Part shown: positions 21,905 to 29,705 of the stretch, piece by piece | Layout of the letters: each line of letters opens with the position of its first letter | How positions within the stretch are numbered: position 1 is the stretch's first letter | Assembly: GCA_002238725.1 (NCBI GenBank) | Contig: MPMX01000043.1 | Span: 1 to 39,259 of the forward strand | Direction of reading: 5' to 3' | Source of the DNA: Rhodospirillaceae bacterium bin65 | Lineage (GTDB): Bacteria; Pseudomonadota; Alphaproteobacteria; Bin65 | Length of the DNA: 39,259 bases | Position numbers and translations under genes: made by a program | Notes under the pieces: model-generated | Database searches by the model: none | Seen by the model: the letters and a program-made list of their open reading frames with translations, nothing else | Told to the model about the DNA's origin: nothing

Positions 21905-23066
21905 GGGCGTTCAGCCAGTCGAGGCAGGTATCGGCCGCTTCCTGCAATTTGTCCTTCTGGCCGAGATAGTAGTGGGTGGCGCCCTTTATCACCTTCATCG
22001 TCTTGTCGGCGCTGCCGGCGGCGGCATGGATCATGCCGGTGTGGGGCTGCGGCACCGCATCGTCGGCCGAATTCTCGATCGCCAGCAACGGCACGCCAAC
22101 CGTTCGCACGCATTTCTCGCCATGGGCGTTGGTATCGTCCGGCGACCACTGGCTGAGCCAGGCGCGCAGGGTGGAGAAGCGGCCGAGGCCGACCGGGCCG
22201 CTGTTCACGGTCTCCGGCACGCCGAGATAGCAGATGCCGGGCTCGCGGTCGTTCGGGTCCAGCGCCGGATCGAGGAATCGCGGCTCCGCCATGGTCCGGT
22301 GGGTGATCAGGCTGCGTTCGATCTCGTTGCCGCCGCGTTTCTTCAGGTCTTCCAGCATCTGGCGCACATAGGCCGTCTTGCGGCGCACCCGGCCAAGCTG
22401 GGCGGCGCGGAAGCGGGCGACGAAGTCGGCGCTGTAGGGCGGCCGGTTCGGGTTTGCCGGATTGTAGAGGTCGAGTTCCGGATCGCGGTCGTCCGGATCG
22501 TTCTCGTCGCGCACGGACGGGTCGATCCAGTCGGTCAGCACGACCGCGCGCGACAGGTGCGCGGCCTGGAATATGACCGCGTCGGCCGGGACCAGGCCGG
22601 CGGCGGTCAGGTCGTAGGGGTCGCCCGCCGGCGTCTGGGTGATCGTCGGGTTCTCGGCCTGGGACTGGTAAAACAGCGAGAGCGAGCCGCCGCCGGACCA
22701 GCCGACCAGCACGATCTTGTCGTAACCCCAGTCCTCCTTCGCGTGGCGGACCCAAGCGCCGAGATCGGCCGCGACCTTTTCCATGATCAGCGCCGTATCG
22801 TTCTTCGGATAGCGGCTGGCGGCGCACAGGACATGGACGCCGTGCTTCGCCATCGCCCGCGGCATGGGCAGAAGCTGGAGGGTCGAGGCCGGATGCATGT
22901 AGACGAGCAGCGTATCCGAAGGCCGGCCTTCCGGAAGGAACCTGATGCCCTCCAGGTTCACAGCGCCGTGGCTGCCGGCGAAACCGTAGGTCTCGGTGAA
23001 CTGGCTGGTCTCCGCATAGGAAATGTGCGCCCATTCGGGCCGCCAGGTGAAGGTTTCGCGCGCCAT
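21888..23066 (-). CDS. Alpha/beta hydrolase
   Basis: A 392-residue serine hydrolase with the nucleophile elbow VGWSGGGS (Ser124), a late Asp region (ENSADDAVP) and a His in GATHYYLGQ near the C-terminus. No signal peptide is seen. A lid-like insert rich in Asp, Asn and Pro (about residues 175-215) separates the nucleophile from the acid/His part. The start has GGGGACCT before the ATG. It is the first gene of the run hydrolase-SDR-LMWPTP-amidase on the minus strand, and overlaps the SDR gene by 17 bases. Substrate not identifiable. Confidence 0.85.
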   Translation of the reverse strand: MARETFTWRPEWAHISYAETSQFTETYGFAGSHGAVNLEGIRFLPEGRPSDTLLVYMHPASTLQLLPMPRAMAKHGVHVLCAASRYPKNDTALIMEKVAADLGAWVRHAKEDWGYDKIVLVGWSGGGSLSLFYQSQAENPTITQTPAGDPYDLTAAGLVPADAVIFQAAHLSRAVVLTDWIDPSVRDENDPDDRDPELDLYNPANPNRPPYSADFVARFRAAQLGRVRRKTAYVRQMLEDLKKRGGNEIERSLITHRTMAEPRFLDPALDPNDREPGICYLGVPETVNSGPVGLGRFSTLRAWLSQWSPDDTNAHGEKCVRTVGVPLLAIENSADDAVPQPHTGMIHAAAGSADKTMKVIKGATHYYLGQKDKLQEAADTCLDWLNARGFCT

Positions 23067-23252
23067 AGGTCCCCGTTCTCCGCTCCCGTTCGTCTTGCGC
23101 CATCCATGCCCTTGCGGGACTTGCCTGTAAAGTGCCGGCGGTGGCCCGATCGACTTTGGAAGAAGTGTCTGCGTTCGAATTATCCACGCAATGGAATCCG
23201 GAAATCAGCCGCGGAACTCTGTCCGGTCATCCGGTTCGGGCGGCGTGACCGT

Positions 23253-23340
23253 AGAGGAGGGATTTAAACCCTCCTCTGCACGCGTACGGACGTTCGTGTC
23301 CGAAGTTGCAAGTAATGGAGTCGGGGAGGAAACGCTTTCC
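23253..23340. other. Divergent intergenic gap with three successive hairpins
   Basis: The 393-bp gap between the hydrolase (minus) and the SDR (plus) has no convincing ORF. It contains three stem-loops within 90 bases: a perfect 9-bp stem AGAGGAGGG/CCCTCCTCT at 23253-23277 with a 7-base loop, CGGAC/GTCCG at 23287-23302, and GGAAA/TTTCC at 23328-23340. On the minus strand the first one resembles a tRNA T-arm (GAGGG, loop TTTAAAT, CCCTC), but no tRNA body exists around it. It could be a structured 5' leader, a small RNA or a remnant. Confidence 0.4.
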
Positions 23341-23459
23341 TGACAGATGACCGGGCGCCTTGCGGAACTCAGGACCGGAGCGCCGCCAAATCCGGGCGGC
23401 ACTTGAACGGCGGCGGCCGTTCGGCTTTATAGGCGGGTCGCCATTGCCCGGAGCCCGCC

Positions 23460-24239
23460 ATGTACGCGCCGTTCGACCTGACCGGAAAAGTCGCCCTCGT
23501 GACCGGCGGCAACGGCGGTATCGGCCTCGGATTCTGCGAAGCGATGGCCGAGGCCGGGGCGGATATCTGCATCTGGGGCACCAACGCGGAAAAGAACGCC
23601 GCCGCCGGGGAGCGGCTGGCGCCGACCGGGCGCAAGGTCCGGACCCAACAGGTCGATGTCGCGGACAGCGCGGCCGTCGACGCCGCCTTCGCCGAAACCC
23701 TCGCCGCGTTCGGCCGGGTCGACGGCGTGTTCGCCAACGCCGGCGTCACCGGCCGCAAACGCAGCTTTTTCGAAATCGACGACGCCGAGTGGCAGCGCGT
23801 GATGCGGGTCAACCTAGACGGCGTGTTCTACACCCTGCGCGCCGCGGCCCGGCACATGGTCGAGCGGGCCGAGAACGGCGACCCCGGCGGCCGGCTGGTC
23901 GCGACGGCAAGCCTCGCGGCGCTTTCCGGCGCAGCGCGGAACGAGCATTACGGCGCGACCAAGGGCGCGGTGGTCTCGATGATCCGGGCGATGGCGGTGG
24001 ATTTCGCCCGCCACGGCATCACCGCCAACGCCGTCCTGCCCGGCTGGATCGAGACCGACATGACCGAAACCCTGTTCGCCTGGGACCGTTTCGCCGAAGC
24101 CGCCCTGCCCCGCACGCCCGTCGGGCGCTGGGGCCGGCCGGAGGATTTCGGCGGCATCGCCGTCTACCTGATGAGCGACGCCTCGGCCTTCCACACCGGC
24201 GACAGCCACCTGATCGACGGCGGCTACTGGGTGTTCTAG
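23460..24239 (+). CDS. Short-chain dehydrogenase/reductase
   Basis: A 259-residue classical SDR: TGGNGGIGLGF cofactor loop, a VDVAD segment, FANAG, ATASLAAL Ser region and active site YGATK. The C-terminal HLIDGGYWVF is typical of the family. The residue pattern after the second strand (IWGTNAEKN) lacks the acidic residue typical of NAD binding, so NADP use is possible. GGAG precedes the ATG. It is monocistronic as far as can be seen and is followed by a REP-like element before the convergent doxX gene. Confidence 0.92.
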   Translation: MYAPFDLTGKVALVTGGNGGIGLGFCEAMAEAGADICIWGTNAEKNAAAGERLAPTGRKVRTQQVDVADSAAVDAAFAETLAAFGRVDGVFANAGVTGRKRSFFEIDDAEWQRVMRVNLDGVFYTLRAAARHMVERAENGDPGGRLVATASLAALSGAARNEHYGATKGAVVSMIRAMAVDFARHGITANAVLPGWIETDMTETLFAWDRFAEAALPRTPVGRWGRPEDFGGIAVYLMSDASAFHTGDSHLIDGGYWVF

Positions 24240-24243
24240 GCCG

Positions 24244-24428
24244 CCCTTCGATACGCGGCTTCGCCGCTACTCAGGGTGAGGGTGAAAAAACAGAAACCCT
24301 CATCCCGAGTAGGCGCGTCAGCGCCGTATCGAGAGCCTGCCCTGAGCTTGTCGAAGGGGGCCTCATCCCGAGTCGCGCCAGATTTTATCCGGGGCGTATC
24401 GAAAGCCTGAACTGGGCTTGCCGAAGGA
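24244..24428. repeat. REP/MITE-like palindromic element, copy 1
   Basis: A nested imperfect palindrome fills the convergent gap between the SDR and doxX. The inner arms CTACTCAGGGTGAGGG (24267-24282) and CCCTCATCCCGAGTAG (24297-24312) pair, and the outer CTTCGATACG pairs with CGTATCGAG. A further right half (CCTCATCCCGAGT...GGGGCGTATCGA) and two copies of a ...TTGTCGAAGG / ...TTGCCGAAGG tail follow. The sequence CCTGAGCTTGTCGAAGG resembles widely dispersed bacterial REP sequences. A related copy is at 29470-29610. Confidence 0.8.
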
Positions 24429-24435
24429 GCGCCGA

Positions 24436-24963
24436 TCAGTTGTTCGGCCAGCGCATCCGCCGGAGCGGCGCATCCAGCGAAATGATCCCCGGACCGCCCT
24501 TGAAGACAATGGCGGCGAGCACGGCGATCGCCAGCGTCTCCTTGGAGAAGAAGTTCGGATAGACGATCAGGCCGATCGTCAGCGCCATGACGCACAGGAC
24601 CGCCGCCGCGTAGCGCGACGCCAGGCCGACCATCAGGAACAGGGGCGCGATGCTTTCGGCCCAGATGATCGGATGCATGGAAACGGCGTGGAACCACTCC
24701 GGCATCTCGAAACCGAAATACTTGTATTCGGCGAACACGAAATCCTGATTCTCGGCGATCGCCCAAGGCAGCGGGATGCTCATGAATCCGAGGTCGATCT
24801 TCTCGCCGACCCGGGTCAGCGCCGAGCGGAAGAAGAACAGGGCTACGGCGAACCGGGCGCCTAGCGCGAGCACTGAATAGGGGATCAGCTCGAAGAGGCG
24901 GAAGGTCTGTTGGACCGCGCCGTCAAGCCCCTCCTCCGTCGACTTGGTTTCGGTCATTCTCAT
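24436..24963 (-). CDS. DoxX family membrane protein, last gene of bufferin operon
   Basis: A 175-residue inner-membrane protein with about four hydrophobic segments (SVLALGARFAVALFFFRSAL, IIWAESIAPLFLMVGLA, YAAAVLCVMALTIGLIVYP and LAIAVLAAIVF). DoxX-type proteins are regular companions of bufferin/DUF692 gene sets, where they are thought to serve a redox or transport step. The start MRMTETK was chosen because GGAG lies nine bases upstream. It begins 49 bp after bufC on the same strand. Its exact role is not known. Confidence 0.85.
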   Translation of the reverse strand: MRMTETKSTEEGLDGAVQQTFRLFELIPYSVLALGARFAVALFFFRSALTRVGEKIDLGFMSIPLPWAIAENQDFVFAEYKYFGFEMPEWFHAVSMHPIIWAESIAPLFLMVGLASRYAAAVLCVMALTIGLIVYPNFFSKETLAIAVLAAIVFKGGPGIISLDAPLRRMRWPNN

Positions 24964-25012
24964 CTGTTTCTGCTCCTTGGCTTGGCTGAGTTCCCGGAAT
25001 GCCGTGCCGGTA

Positions 25013-25783
25013 TCAGCTCGCATCTATCGTGTAACCGGAATGGAATGTGCCACCCGCCAGATGGCCGGCCAGGCAGGTTGCCAGATCGAAGTCCGGGCCG
25101 GCCGCAGCGCCCGCAGCGGCTGCTTCGCCGAGCGCGTCGCCGGCGGCGAGCGCGCCCAGGAAAGCGAAATCGCCGGGCGTCAGCATGACCACATCGACCT
25201 TGCTTTCCGGCCGGCGCACCAGCACCCGCTGCGCGCCCTCCTGCTCTCCGGGCGGCCACGGATCGGGCAACGCCTCGGCGCCCCACAGATCCCAGACCGG
25301 CCAGTCCGACCCGATCAGGCGGACCGTCGGGTGCAGGTGGAGTCGCAGCCGGGCATAGGTTTCCGGCGCCAGCCCGGCCAGATGATCGGCGACCAGAGGT
25401 TCGGCATCGGCTTCGAAATAGGCCTCGTTCACCGCCCACTCGACCTGTGCGAGATCCGGCAGGAAGGGCAGTTCCTCGACCGCGGGCGCAAAGCCAGCCA
25501 GAAACGCCGCGAAATTCCCGCCATAGGCGTAGAGCGAAGGCCGCTGCGGCGGATGCGCCGCGATGAAGCGATGGGCCAGCACGGCGAAATTCTCATCGCC
25601 GACAAGTTTGCTGACGGTCGGAAAGGCAGCGGCCAGCACGCCGGTGAGCGACTGAAAGATATTGTTCCGGTAAATGCCGAAGCGATGGCCGTTTTCCATG
25701 CCACCGTCGGCGAGGGCCGCGACCGCCGCGGTGTCCCGGCCGACGGTGCCCGCGCAAAAGGCGGTTTGCAGATCAGGCAACAT
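25013..25783 (-). CDS. bufC: DUF2063 protein, BufC-like partner of the MNIO oxidase
   Basis: A 256-residue cytosolic protein. The N-terminal helical DUF2063 domain is recognisable ([20 protein letters not shown], then [14 protein letters not shown] and [12 protein letters not shown]). Members work with DUF692 oxidases, bringing the precursor peptide to the enzyme. The start [12 protein letters not shown] is inside the 3' end of bufB (11-base overlap), which implies coupled synthesis of both subunits. The longer open frame is just bufB read in another frame. The family was once annotated as DNA-binding; the partner role fits this context better. Confidence 0.88.
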   Translation of the reverse strand: MLPDLQTAFCAGTVGRDTAAVAALADGGMENGHRFGIYRNNIFQSLTGVLAAAFPTVSKLVGDENFAVLAHRFIAAHPPQRPSLYAYGGNFAAFLAGFAPAVEELPFLPDLAQVEWAVNEAYFEADAEPLVADHLAGLAPETYARLRLHLHPTVRLIGSDWPVWDLWGAEALPDPWPPGEQEGAQRVLVRRPESKVDVVMLTPGDFAFLGALAAGDALGEAAAAGAAAGPDFDLATCLAGHLAGGTFHSGYTIDAS

Positions 25784-26675
25784 TGTCCAGGGCCGGGCGT
25801 TCCGGCGCCAGCCTGTCCAGAAGCGCCTGCGCCCTGCCCGCCTCGCCGAGCAGGGTCTCGAGGGGCGGCAGGTCGAGATCCCATTCCATGAGGACGGGTT
25901 TCGGCCCGAATCGCGAAAGCGCGATTTCGAGCAAGTCCCAGACCGCCTCTTTGACGGTCGATCCATGATCGTCGATCAGCACCGGCCGGCCATCCCATTC
26001 CGTATCGGCGTGGCCGGCGATGTGGATCTCCCCGACCAGGTCGCCGGGGATCGCATTCAGGAATTCCAGGGCATCGTAGCCGTGGTTATGCGCGCTGACA
26101 TGGATGTTGTTGACGTCCAGCAGCAGGCCGCAACCGCTGCGCCGCGCCGCCTCCGCGCAGAATTCCCATTCCGGGATCGTCGACTGGGCGAAGGTGACAT
26201 AGGAGGACGGATTCTCGATCAGGATGCGTCGGCCAAATGCGTCCTGCGCCTGACCGATGTTGCGCACCAGAATGTCCAGTGCCTCTTCGGTATACGGCAG
26301 CGGCAGCAGGTCGTTCAGATAGTCGCCGCCGGTCGTGCTCCACGAGACATGCTCCGAGACAAGGCCGGGTTCGAAGCGGTCGAACAGCGAGCGCAGTTGC
26401 TCCAGGTGGCCGGGATCCAGACCTTCGGCGCTGCCGAGCGACAGGCCGACGCCGTGGCAGCTCAGGGGGTAGTGCTGCCGGATCGCCTCGAGCGTCGCCA
26501 GCCGCGGCCCGCCCGGGCAAAGGTAATTCTCGGAATGAACTTCGAGCCACGCGGTCGCCGGCCGGCCGTTCAGGAATTCGCCGTAGTGGGTGTGGCGCAG
26601 CCCGATCCCGGCGGCGGCGGGGACCGGATCCCGCTTATTTCTTCCAGCCAAGCCGTTCCCGTGGTCGAAGGCCAT
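25773..26675 (-). CDS. bufB: MNIO (DUF692) multinuclear iron oxidase, BufB-like
   Basis: A TIM-barrel enzyme of about 300 residues that modifies Cys residues of a ribosomal peptide. Metal-ligand segments of the family are all seen: [52 protein letters not shown] and EWDLDLP. In characterised bufferin systems this enzyme converts Cys of the precursor to copper-binding thiooxazoles. Two starts are possible: the ATG at 26675 has AGAGGA upstream and was preferred, while that at 26693 adds six residues. It lies 258 bp after bufA with a terminator hairpin between them, and overlaps bufC. Confidence 0.9.
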   Translation of the reverse strand: MAFDHGNGLAGRNKRDPVPAAAGIGLRHTHYGEFLNGRPATAWLEVHSENYLCPGGPRLATLEAIRQHYPLSCHGVGLSLGSAEGLDPGHLEQLRSLFDRFEPGLVSEHVSWSTTGGDYLNDLLPLPYTEEALDILVRNIGQAQDAFGRRILIENPSSYVTFAQSTIPEWEFCAEAARRSGCGLLLDVNNIHVSAHNHGYDALEFLNAIPGDLVGEIHIAGHADTEWDGRPVLIDDHGSTVKEAVWDLLEIALSRFGPKPVLMEWDLDLPPLETLLGEAGRAQALLDRLAPERPALDNVA

Positions 26676-26880
26676 GCCGTCCTCTGCCGCCATCCCCTGC
26701 CGCCTGCCGCCCTTCTATATCTGGACGCCCGTGTGCAAGCCGCAAGGGATTTCCGTTCGTCGAAACAGTATCGTTCACGTGCTGCATAACCCGGCCCGAA
26801 GCGCCGGAAAAGCGGGGAATACCGGCTCAAACGAATAACCCCGGCGCCGCTTGCGCAGGACCGAGGCAAAATTCAGGGAC

Positions 26881-26915
26881 GCAAAGATAAGGCGGCGCGG
26901 CCAGGCCGCGCCGCC
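26881..26915 (-). terminator. Terminator hairpin between bufA and bufB
   Basis: A 10-bp GC-only stem (GGCGGCGCGG 26891-26900, CCGCGCCGCC 26906-26915) with a 5-base loop is followed on the minus strand by TTATCTTTGC. It lies 18 bases past the bufA stop. Such a partial terminator after the precursor gene would give more precursor than enzyme, a common arrangement in peptide-modification operons. Alternatively bufB has its own promoter in the remaining 205 bp, but I see no clear one. Confidence 0.7.
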
Positions 26916-26933
26916 TCTTCGAACTTTCCGGCG

Positions 26934-27227
26934 TCAGCTGGACTTTTTCTTCGGGTTCATGCCCTTGAACGGCTTGGTCTGGCCGCCCATTTCGGTGCAG
27001 GCCGCTGCCGAGGCAACGCCCTTCCAGTCGTCGCCGCTGTAGCTGACCTTGGACTGGCCGGCGCAGCTGTGAGTGCCCGCGGCGTTGCCGCAATCGTTCT
27101 GGCCGGCCTTGGCGATGCCGTAGCATTTGGTCTTGGCGGCCATGGCCGGAGTCGCCGACGTAACGGCAGCCAGAGAAAGGGCGCCGGCAACCGCCGCGGC
27201 AACGGTCAACGCGTTGACTGATTTCAT
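26934..27227 (-). CDS. bufA: Bufferin-type precursor protein (DUF2282-like), secreted
   Basis: A 97-residue small protein with a Sec signal peptide ([20 protein letters not shown]...ATPAMA, cut after about residue 30) and four Cys in the mature part: Cys35 ([12 protein letters not shown]), Cys46, Cys55 (HSCAG) and Cys77 (AACTEMGG). The KCYGIAKAG and HSCAG blocks match bufferin-1 precursors, periplasmic peptides modified by the DUF692 enzyme to chelate copper. The C-terminus is a basic tail (MNPKKKSS). GGAGGA stands seven bases before the ATG. The tail after Cys77 and the spacing Cys55-Cys77 should be compared with known members. Confidence 0.88.
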   Translation of the reverse strand: MKSVNALTVAAAVAGALSLAAVTSATPAMAAKTKCYGIAKAGQNDCGNAAGTHSCAGQSKVSYSGDDWKGVASAAACTEMGGQTKPFKGMNPKKKSS

Positions 27228-27455
27228 GGTTCGGTCCTCCGTTGAGACACGTTTTGGGTGTGTGGTGCAAAACCGATACATAGATACTCGCTGACACTGC
27301 CGAATCAAATCCCCTTCGTTCACGAAGGCGTGCAGGAATTGTGGTTTTCCGCCGATTTTGCTCTCGTTGCCGTTACCGGTATTGACCGGCCGGGCGGCGG
27401 CGATCACATTCCGCGGCCAGCAGCCCCGGCAACGGATCTCAAAAAGGCGGCGGCC

Positions 27456-28211
27456 ATGCCAGACCTCTCGACGACATCCCGGAACGACGCGATCCGGCCG
27501 GCCCGCCGGGACCTCGCCGCCGCCCTGCGCATGGCGGACCGGCTCGGCTTCGGCGAAGGCGTCTGCAATCATTTCAGTTTCGCCGTCCCCGGCGCCGACG
27601 GCCTGTTCCTGATCAATCCGCGGCGCCTGCACTGGTCGGAGGTGACCGCGTCGAACCTGCTGCTGGTCGATAACGACGGCACGTTGCTGGAGGGCGACAC
27701 GCCGCCGGAGGCCAGCGCCTTCTACATCCACTGGCGCCTGCACACGGCGGCGGCGCAGGCGAAGTGCGTGCTGCACACCCACATGCCCTACGCGACGGCG
27801 TTGACCATGCTGGAAGACTCGACGCTGCTGCCGCTCAGCCAGACCTCGCTGATGTTCCATGACCAGGTGAGCTACGACACGGCCTTTAACGGGCTCGCCG
27901 GTTATCGGGAGGAGGGCGACCGGATCGCCGCGGCCCTGGGCAACCGCTCGACCCTGTTCCTTTCGAACCACGGCGTTATCGTGACCGGGGCGAGCGTGCC
28001 GGAAGCGTGGAATCGGCTCTACTATCTCGAGCGGGCCGCGATGCATCAGGTGATGGCGCTTTCGACCGGCAAACCGCTGCGCCCGGTGCCGGAGGATATT
28101 GCCGAATTGACGGCGCAGCAGCTGAACGAAGACCTGGCCGACATGGCGGAAAACCATTTCCGCTCGGTCCACCGGATTCTGGAACGGGAGTGCCCGGAAT
28201 ACGCCCACTAG
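27456..28211 (+). CDS. Class II aldolase/adducin family protein
   Basis: A 251-residue cytosolic protein of the class II aldolase fold. The zinc His pair is in [12 protein letters not shown] and a third His in [10 protein letters not shown]; the phosphate-binding part near [15 protein letters not shown] is present. Many such proteins in this length class act on hydroxy acids or sugar phosphates; the substrate is not known. The start [10 protein letters not shown] was chosen at the beginning of the conserved domain; AAAAAGG lies eight bases upstream. It is divergent from bufA, sharing a 228-bp gap. No clear promoter can be assigned there, apart from a small CCTTCG/CGAAGG repeat near 27314-27329. 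Confidence 0.88.
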   Translation: MPDLSTTSRNDAIRPARRDLAAALRMADRLGFGEGVCNHFSFAVPGADGLFLINPRRLHWSEVTASNLLLVDNDGTLLEGDTPPEASAFYIHWRLHTAAAQAKCVLHTHMPYATALTMLEDSTLLPLSQTSLMFHDQVSYDTAFNGLAGYREEGDRIAAALGNRSTLFLSNHGVIVTGASVPEAWNRLYYLERAAMHQVMALSTGKPLRPVPEDIAELTAQQLNEDLADMAENHFRSVHRILERECPEYAH

Positions 28212-28232
28212 GCCGCCGGCCGCGCCATCGCC

Positions 28233-28568
28233 GTGAACGCCGCTCCGACAAAGAGGAAGAAACGATCCCGCAGCGGCCCGGCGAAGCGGCGAACCGGCGC
28301 GAAAGCGGGCGCGGCGCAGGCGCGGCGGCTCAGGACGCGGGCGGTCTTTTCCATAGCGTTGTCGTGCTTCGCCCTGCCCCTGGCGGTCGCCGGACTGCTG
28401 GTTCCGCTGCCGGCCGGGCTGGCTGCCGTGCTCGTGGCGCTGATCGCGCTGATCGCCGGGCGCACTCAGCCATGGCCGCGCCGGATCGCGCTGGTCGCGT
28501 TGATCCTCGGCGTTTGCGGCCTGGCCGGCGGGTTCGTCATCGGCATTACCGTGACGGCGCCCGCCTGA
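28233..28568 (+). CDS. Small basic-headed membrane protein of unknown function
   Basis: A 111-residue frame with a GTG start (28233). The first 35 residues are strongly basic ([19 protein letters not shown]), followed by three hydrophobic stretches ([36 protein letters not shown] and [21 protein letters not shown]). This looks like a real inner-membrane protein with a cytoplasmic basic tail. I do not recognise a family. It lies between the aldolase and the Nudix gene, 21 and 34 bp away. No strong ribosome-binding site is seen, so both the start and its reality are uncertain. Confidence 0.6.
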   Translation: MNAAPTKRKKRSRSGPAKRRTGAKAGAAQARRLRTRAVFSIALSCFALPLAVAGLLVPLPAGLAAVLVALIALIAGRTQPWPRRIALVALILGVCGLAGGFVIGITVTAPA

Positions 28569-28602
28569 GCGCGCGCCCGGCCGCCATCGCCACGGAACGC
28601 GC

Positions 28603-29466
28603 ATGAGTTTCCTGGACCGGATTCGCGAGATCAACCGGCACGATCCGGATGCCTTCGCCCCGTTCGCCGTCGACGGCCGGCGCCTCGGCGCGGTGCGCAA
28701 GGACCGGATCGGCGCATTGCTGTCCGCGACCGGCGCCATCGTCCAATCCCGTGACGGCAGCCTGACTTTTGCGGACGCTCTGGCTGCCGGAACGCCGGAG
28801 GCGGTCGCAGCGCGAAACCGCGCCATGGCGGCGGCGGCGGCGCGCCTAGCTGAGACCGGAGCCATCGCCGGTCTGCGCAGCGAACTCTATACCGCCGCAC
28901 GCCGGTTCGGCGAAACGCCTGCGTTCGTCATCGACCGGGCCGCGGTGCCTTTTTTCGGCCTGCGGGCCTGGGGCGTGCACCTGAACGGCTACACATGGCG
29001 CGACGGCGCGCCGCACATGTGGATCGGCCGGCGCGCGAAAGACAAGCCGACCTATCCGGGCCGGCTCGACAATATGGTGGCCGGCGGCCAGCCGGTCGGG
29101 CTCGGCCTGATGGAAAACCTGGTCAAGGAATGCGCCGAGGAAGCGGACATTCCCGAAACCCTGGCCCGGCAGGCTCGGCCTGTGGGCGCCATAACCTATG
29201 TCCAGCAGGCGCCGGAAGGCCTCAAGCCCGACGTGCAATTCTGCTTCGACCTGGAGCTGCCGCCGGATTTCGTCCCGCGCAATACAGACGGCGAGATCGA
29301 GAGCTTTGCCCTCTGGCCGATCGAACGGGTCGCCGAAACCGTCGCCGAAACACGCGAGTTCAAGGACAACTGCAACCTGGTGATCGTCGACTTCCTGATC
29401 CGGCACGGCTTTATCCCGCCGGACAATCCGGACTATGTCGCGCTGGTCCGCGGGCTCCGCCCCTGA
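28603..29466 (+). CDS. Nudix hydrolase with DUF4743 N-terminal domain
   Basis: A 287-residue protein. The N-terminal DUF4743 domain ([21 protein letters not shown]) precedes a Nudix domain with [14 protein letters not shown] and the box [16 protein letters not shown], a slightly shifted form of GX5EX7REUXEEXGU. This domain pair is shared with the C-terminal half of the fungal Tnr3 thiamine pyrophosphokinase group, which hydrolyses damaged thiamine diphosphates. A similar clean-up role is plausible but unproven. The gene is the last of the short plus-strand run and is followed by a REP-like element. Confidence 0.85.
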   Translation: MSFLDRIREINRHDPDAFAPFAVDGRRLGAVRKDRIGALLSATGAIVQSRDGSLTFADALAAGTPEAVAARNRAMAAAAARLAETGAIAGLRSELYTAARRFGETPAFVIDRAAVPFFGLRAWGVHLNGYTWRDGAPHMWIGRRAKDKPTYPGRLDNMVAGGQPVGLGLMENLVKECAEEADIPETLARQARPVGAITYVQQAPEGLKPDVQFCFDLELPPDFVPRNTDGEIESFALWPIERVAETVAETREFKDNCNLVIVDFLIRHGFIPPDNPDYVALVRGLRP

Positions 29467-29469
29467 GGG

Positions 29470-29610
29470 CCTTCGATACGCCCCGCCCTTCGATACGCCC
29501 CGGATGAAAACCGGGGCTACTCAGGGTGAGGGCGGTGTTTGAAGGGCCGGAAGTTCATTTCCAACTCCCTCATCCCGAGTAGCTCCGGATTTATCCGGGG
29601 CGCATCGAGG
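29470..29610. repeat. REP/MITE-like palindromic element, copy 2
   Basis: A second copy of the element at 24244-24428. It begins with CCTTCGATACGCCCC, repeated once with a short offset, then CGGATGAAAACCGG, CTACTCAGGGTGAGGG (29517-29532), a unique loop of about 34 bases, CCCTCATCCCGAGTAG (29567-29582), CTCCGGATTTATCCGG and GGCGCATCGAGG. The two 16-base inner arms are identical to those of copy 1. It again lies in a convergent gap, between the Nudix gene and the ABC binding protein. Confidence 0.8.
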
Positions 29611-29659
29611 AACGCCGGTCGGGGCGGCGGCGGAGGCCAGGTCCGAACCGGCATCCTTC

Positions 29660-29692
29660 GGACACCGCTGCCGAATGCCGGCGGCGGTGTCC
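29660..29692 (-). terminator. Possible terminator hairpin at the end of the ABC operon
   Basis: Arms GGACACCGC (29660-29668) and GCGGTGTCC (29684-29692) form a perfect 9-bp stem, with further inner pairing, 13 bases past the stop of the binding-protein gene. There is no T run on either strand, so intrinsic termination is uncertain; it may instead protect the 3' end. Confidence 0.45.
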
Positions 29693-29705
29693 GTCGGATC
29701 GTGCC

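Noticed and set aside
23240..23290. tRNA gene suggested by a T-arm-like hairpin on the minus strand (GAGGG, TTTAAAT loop, CCCTC)
   Set aside because: No matching 5' acceptor strand, anticodon arm or D arm is found at the proper distance, and the loop lacks the conserved C56.
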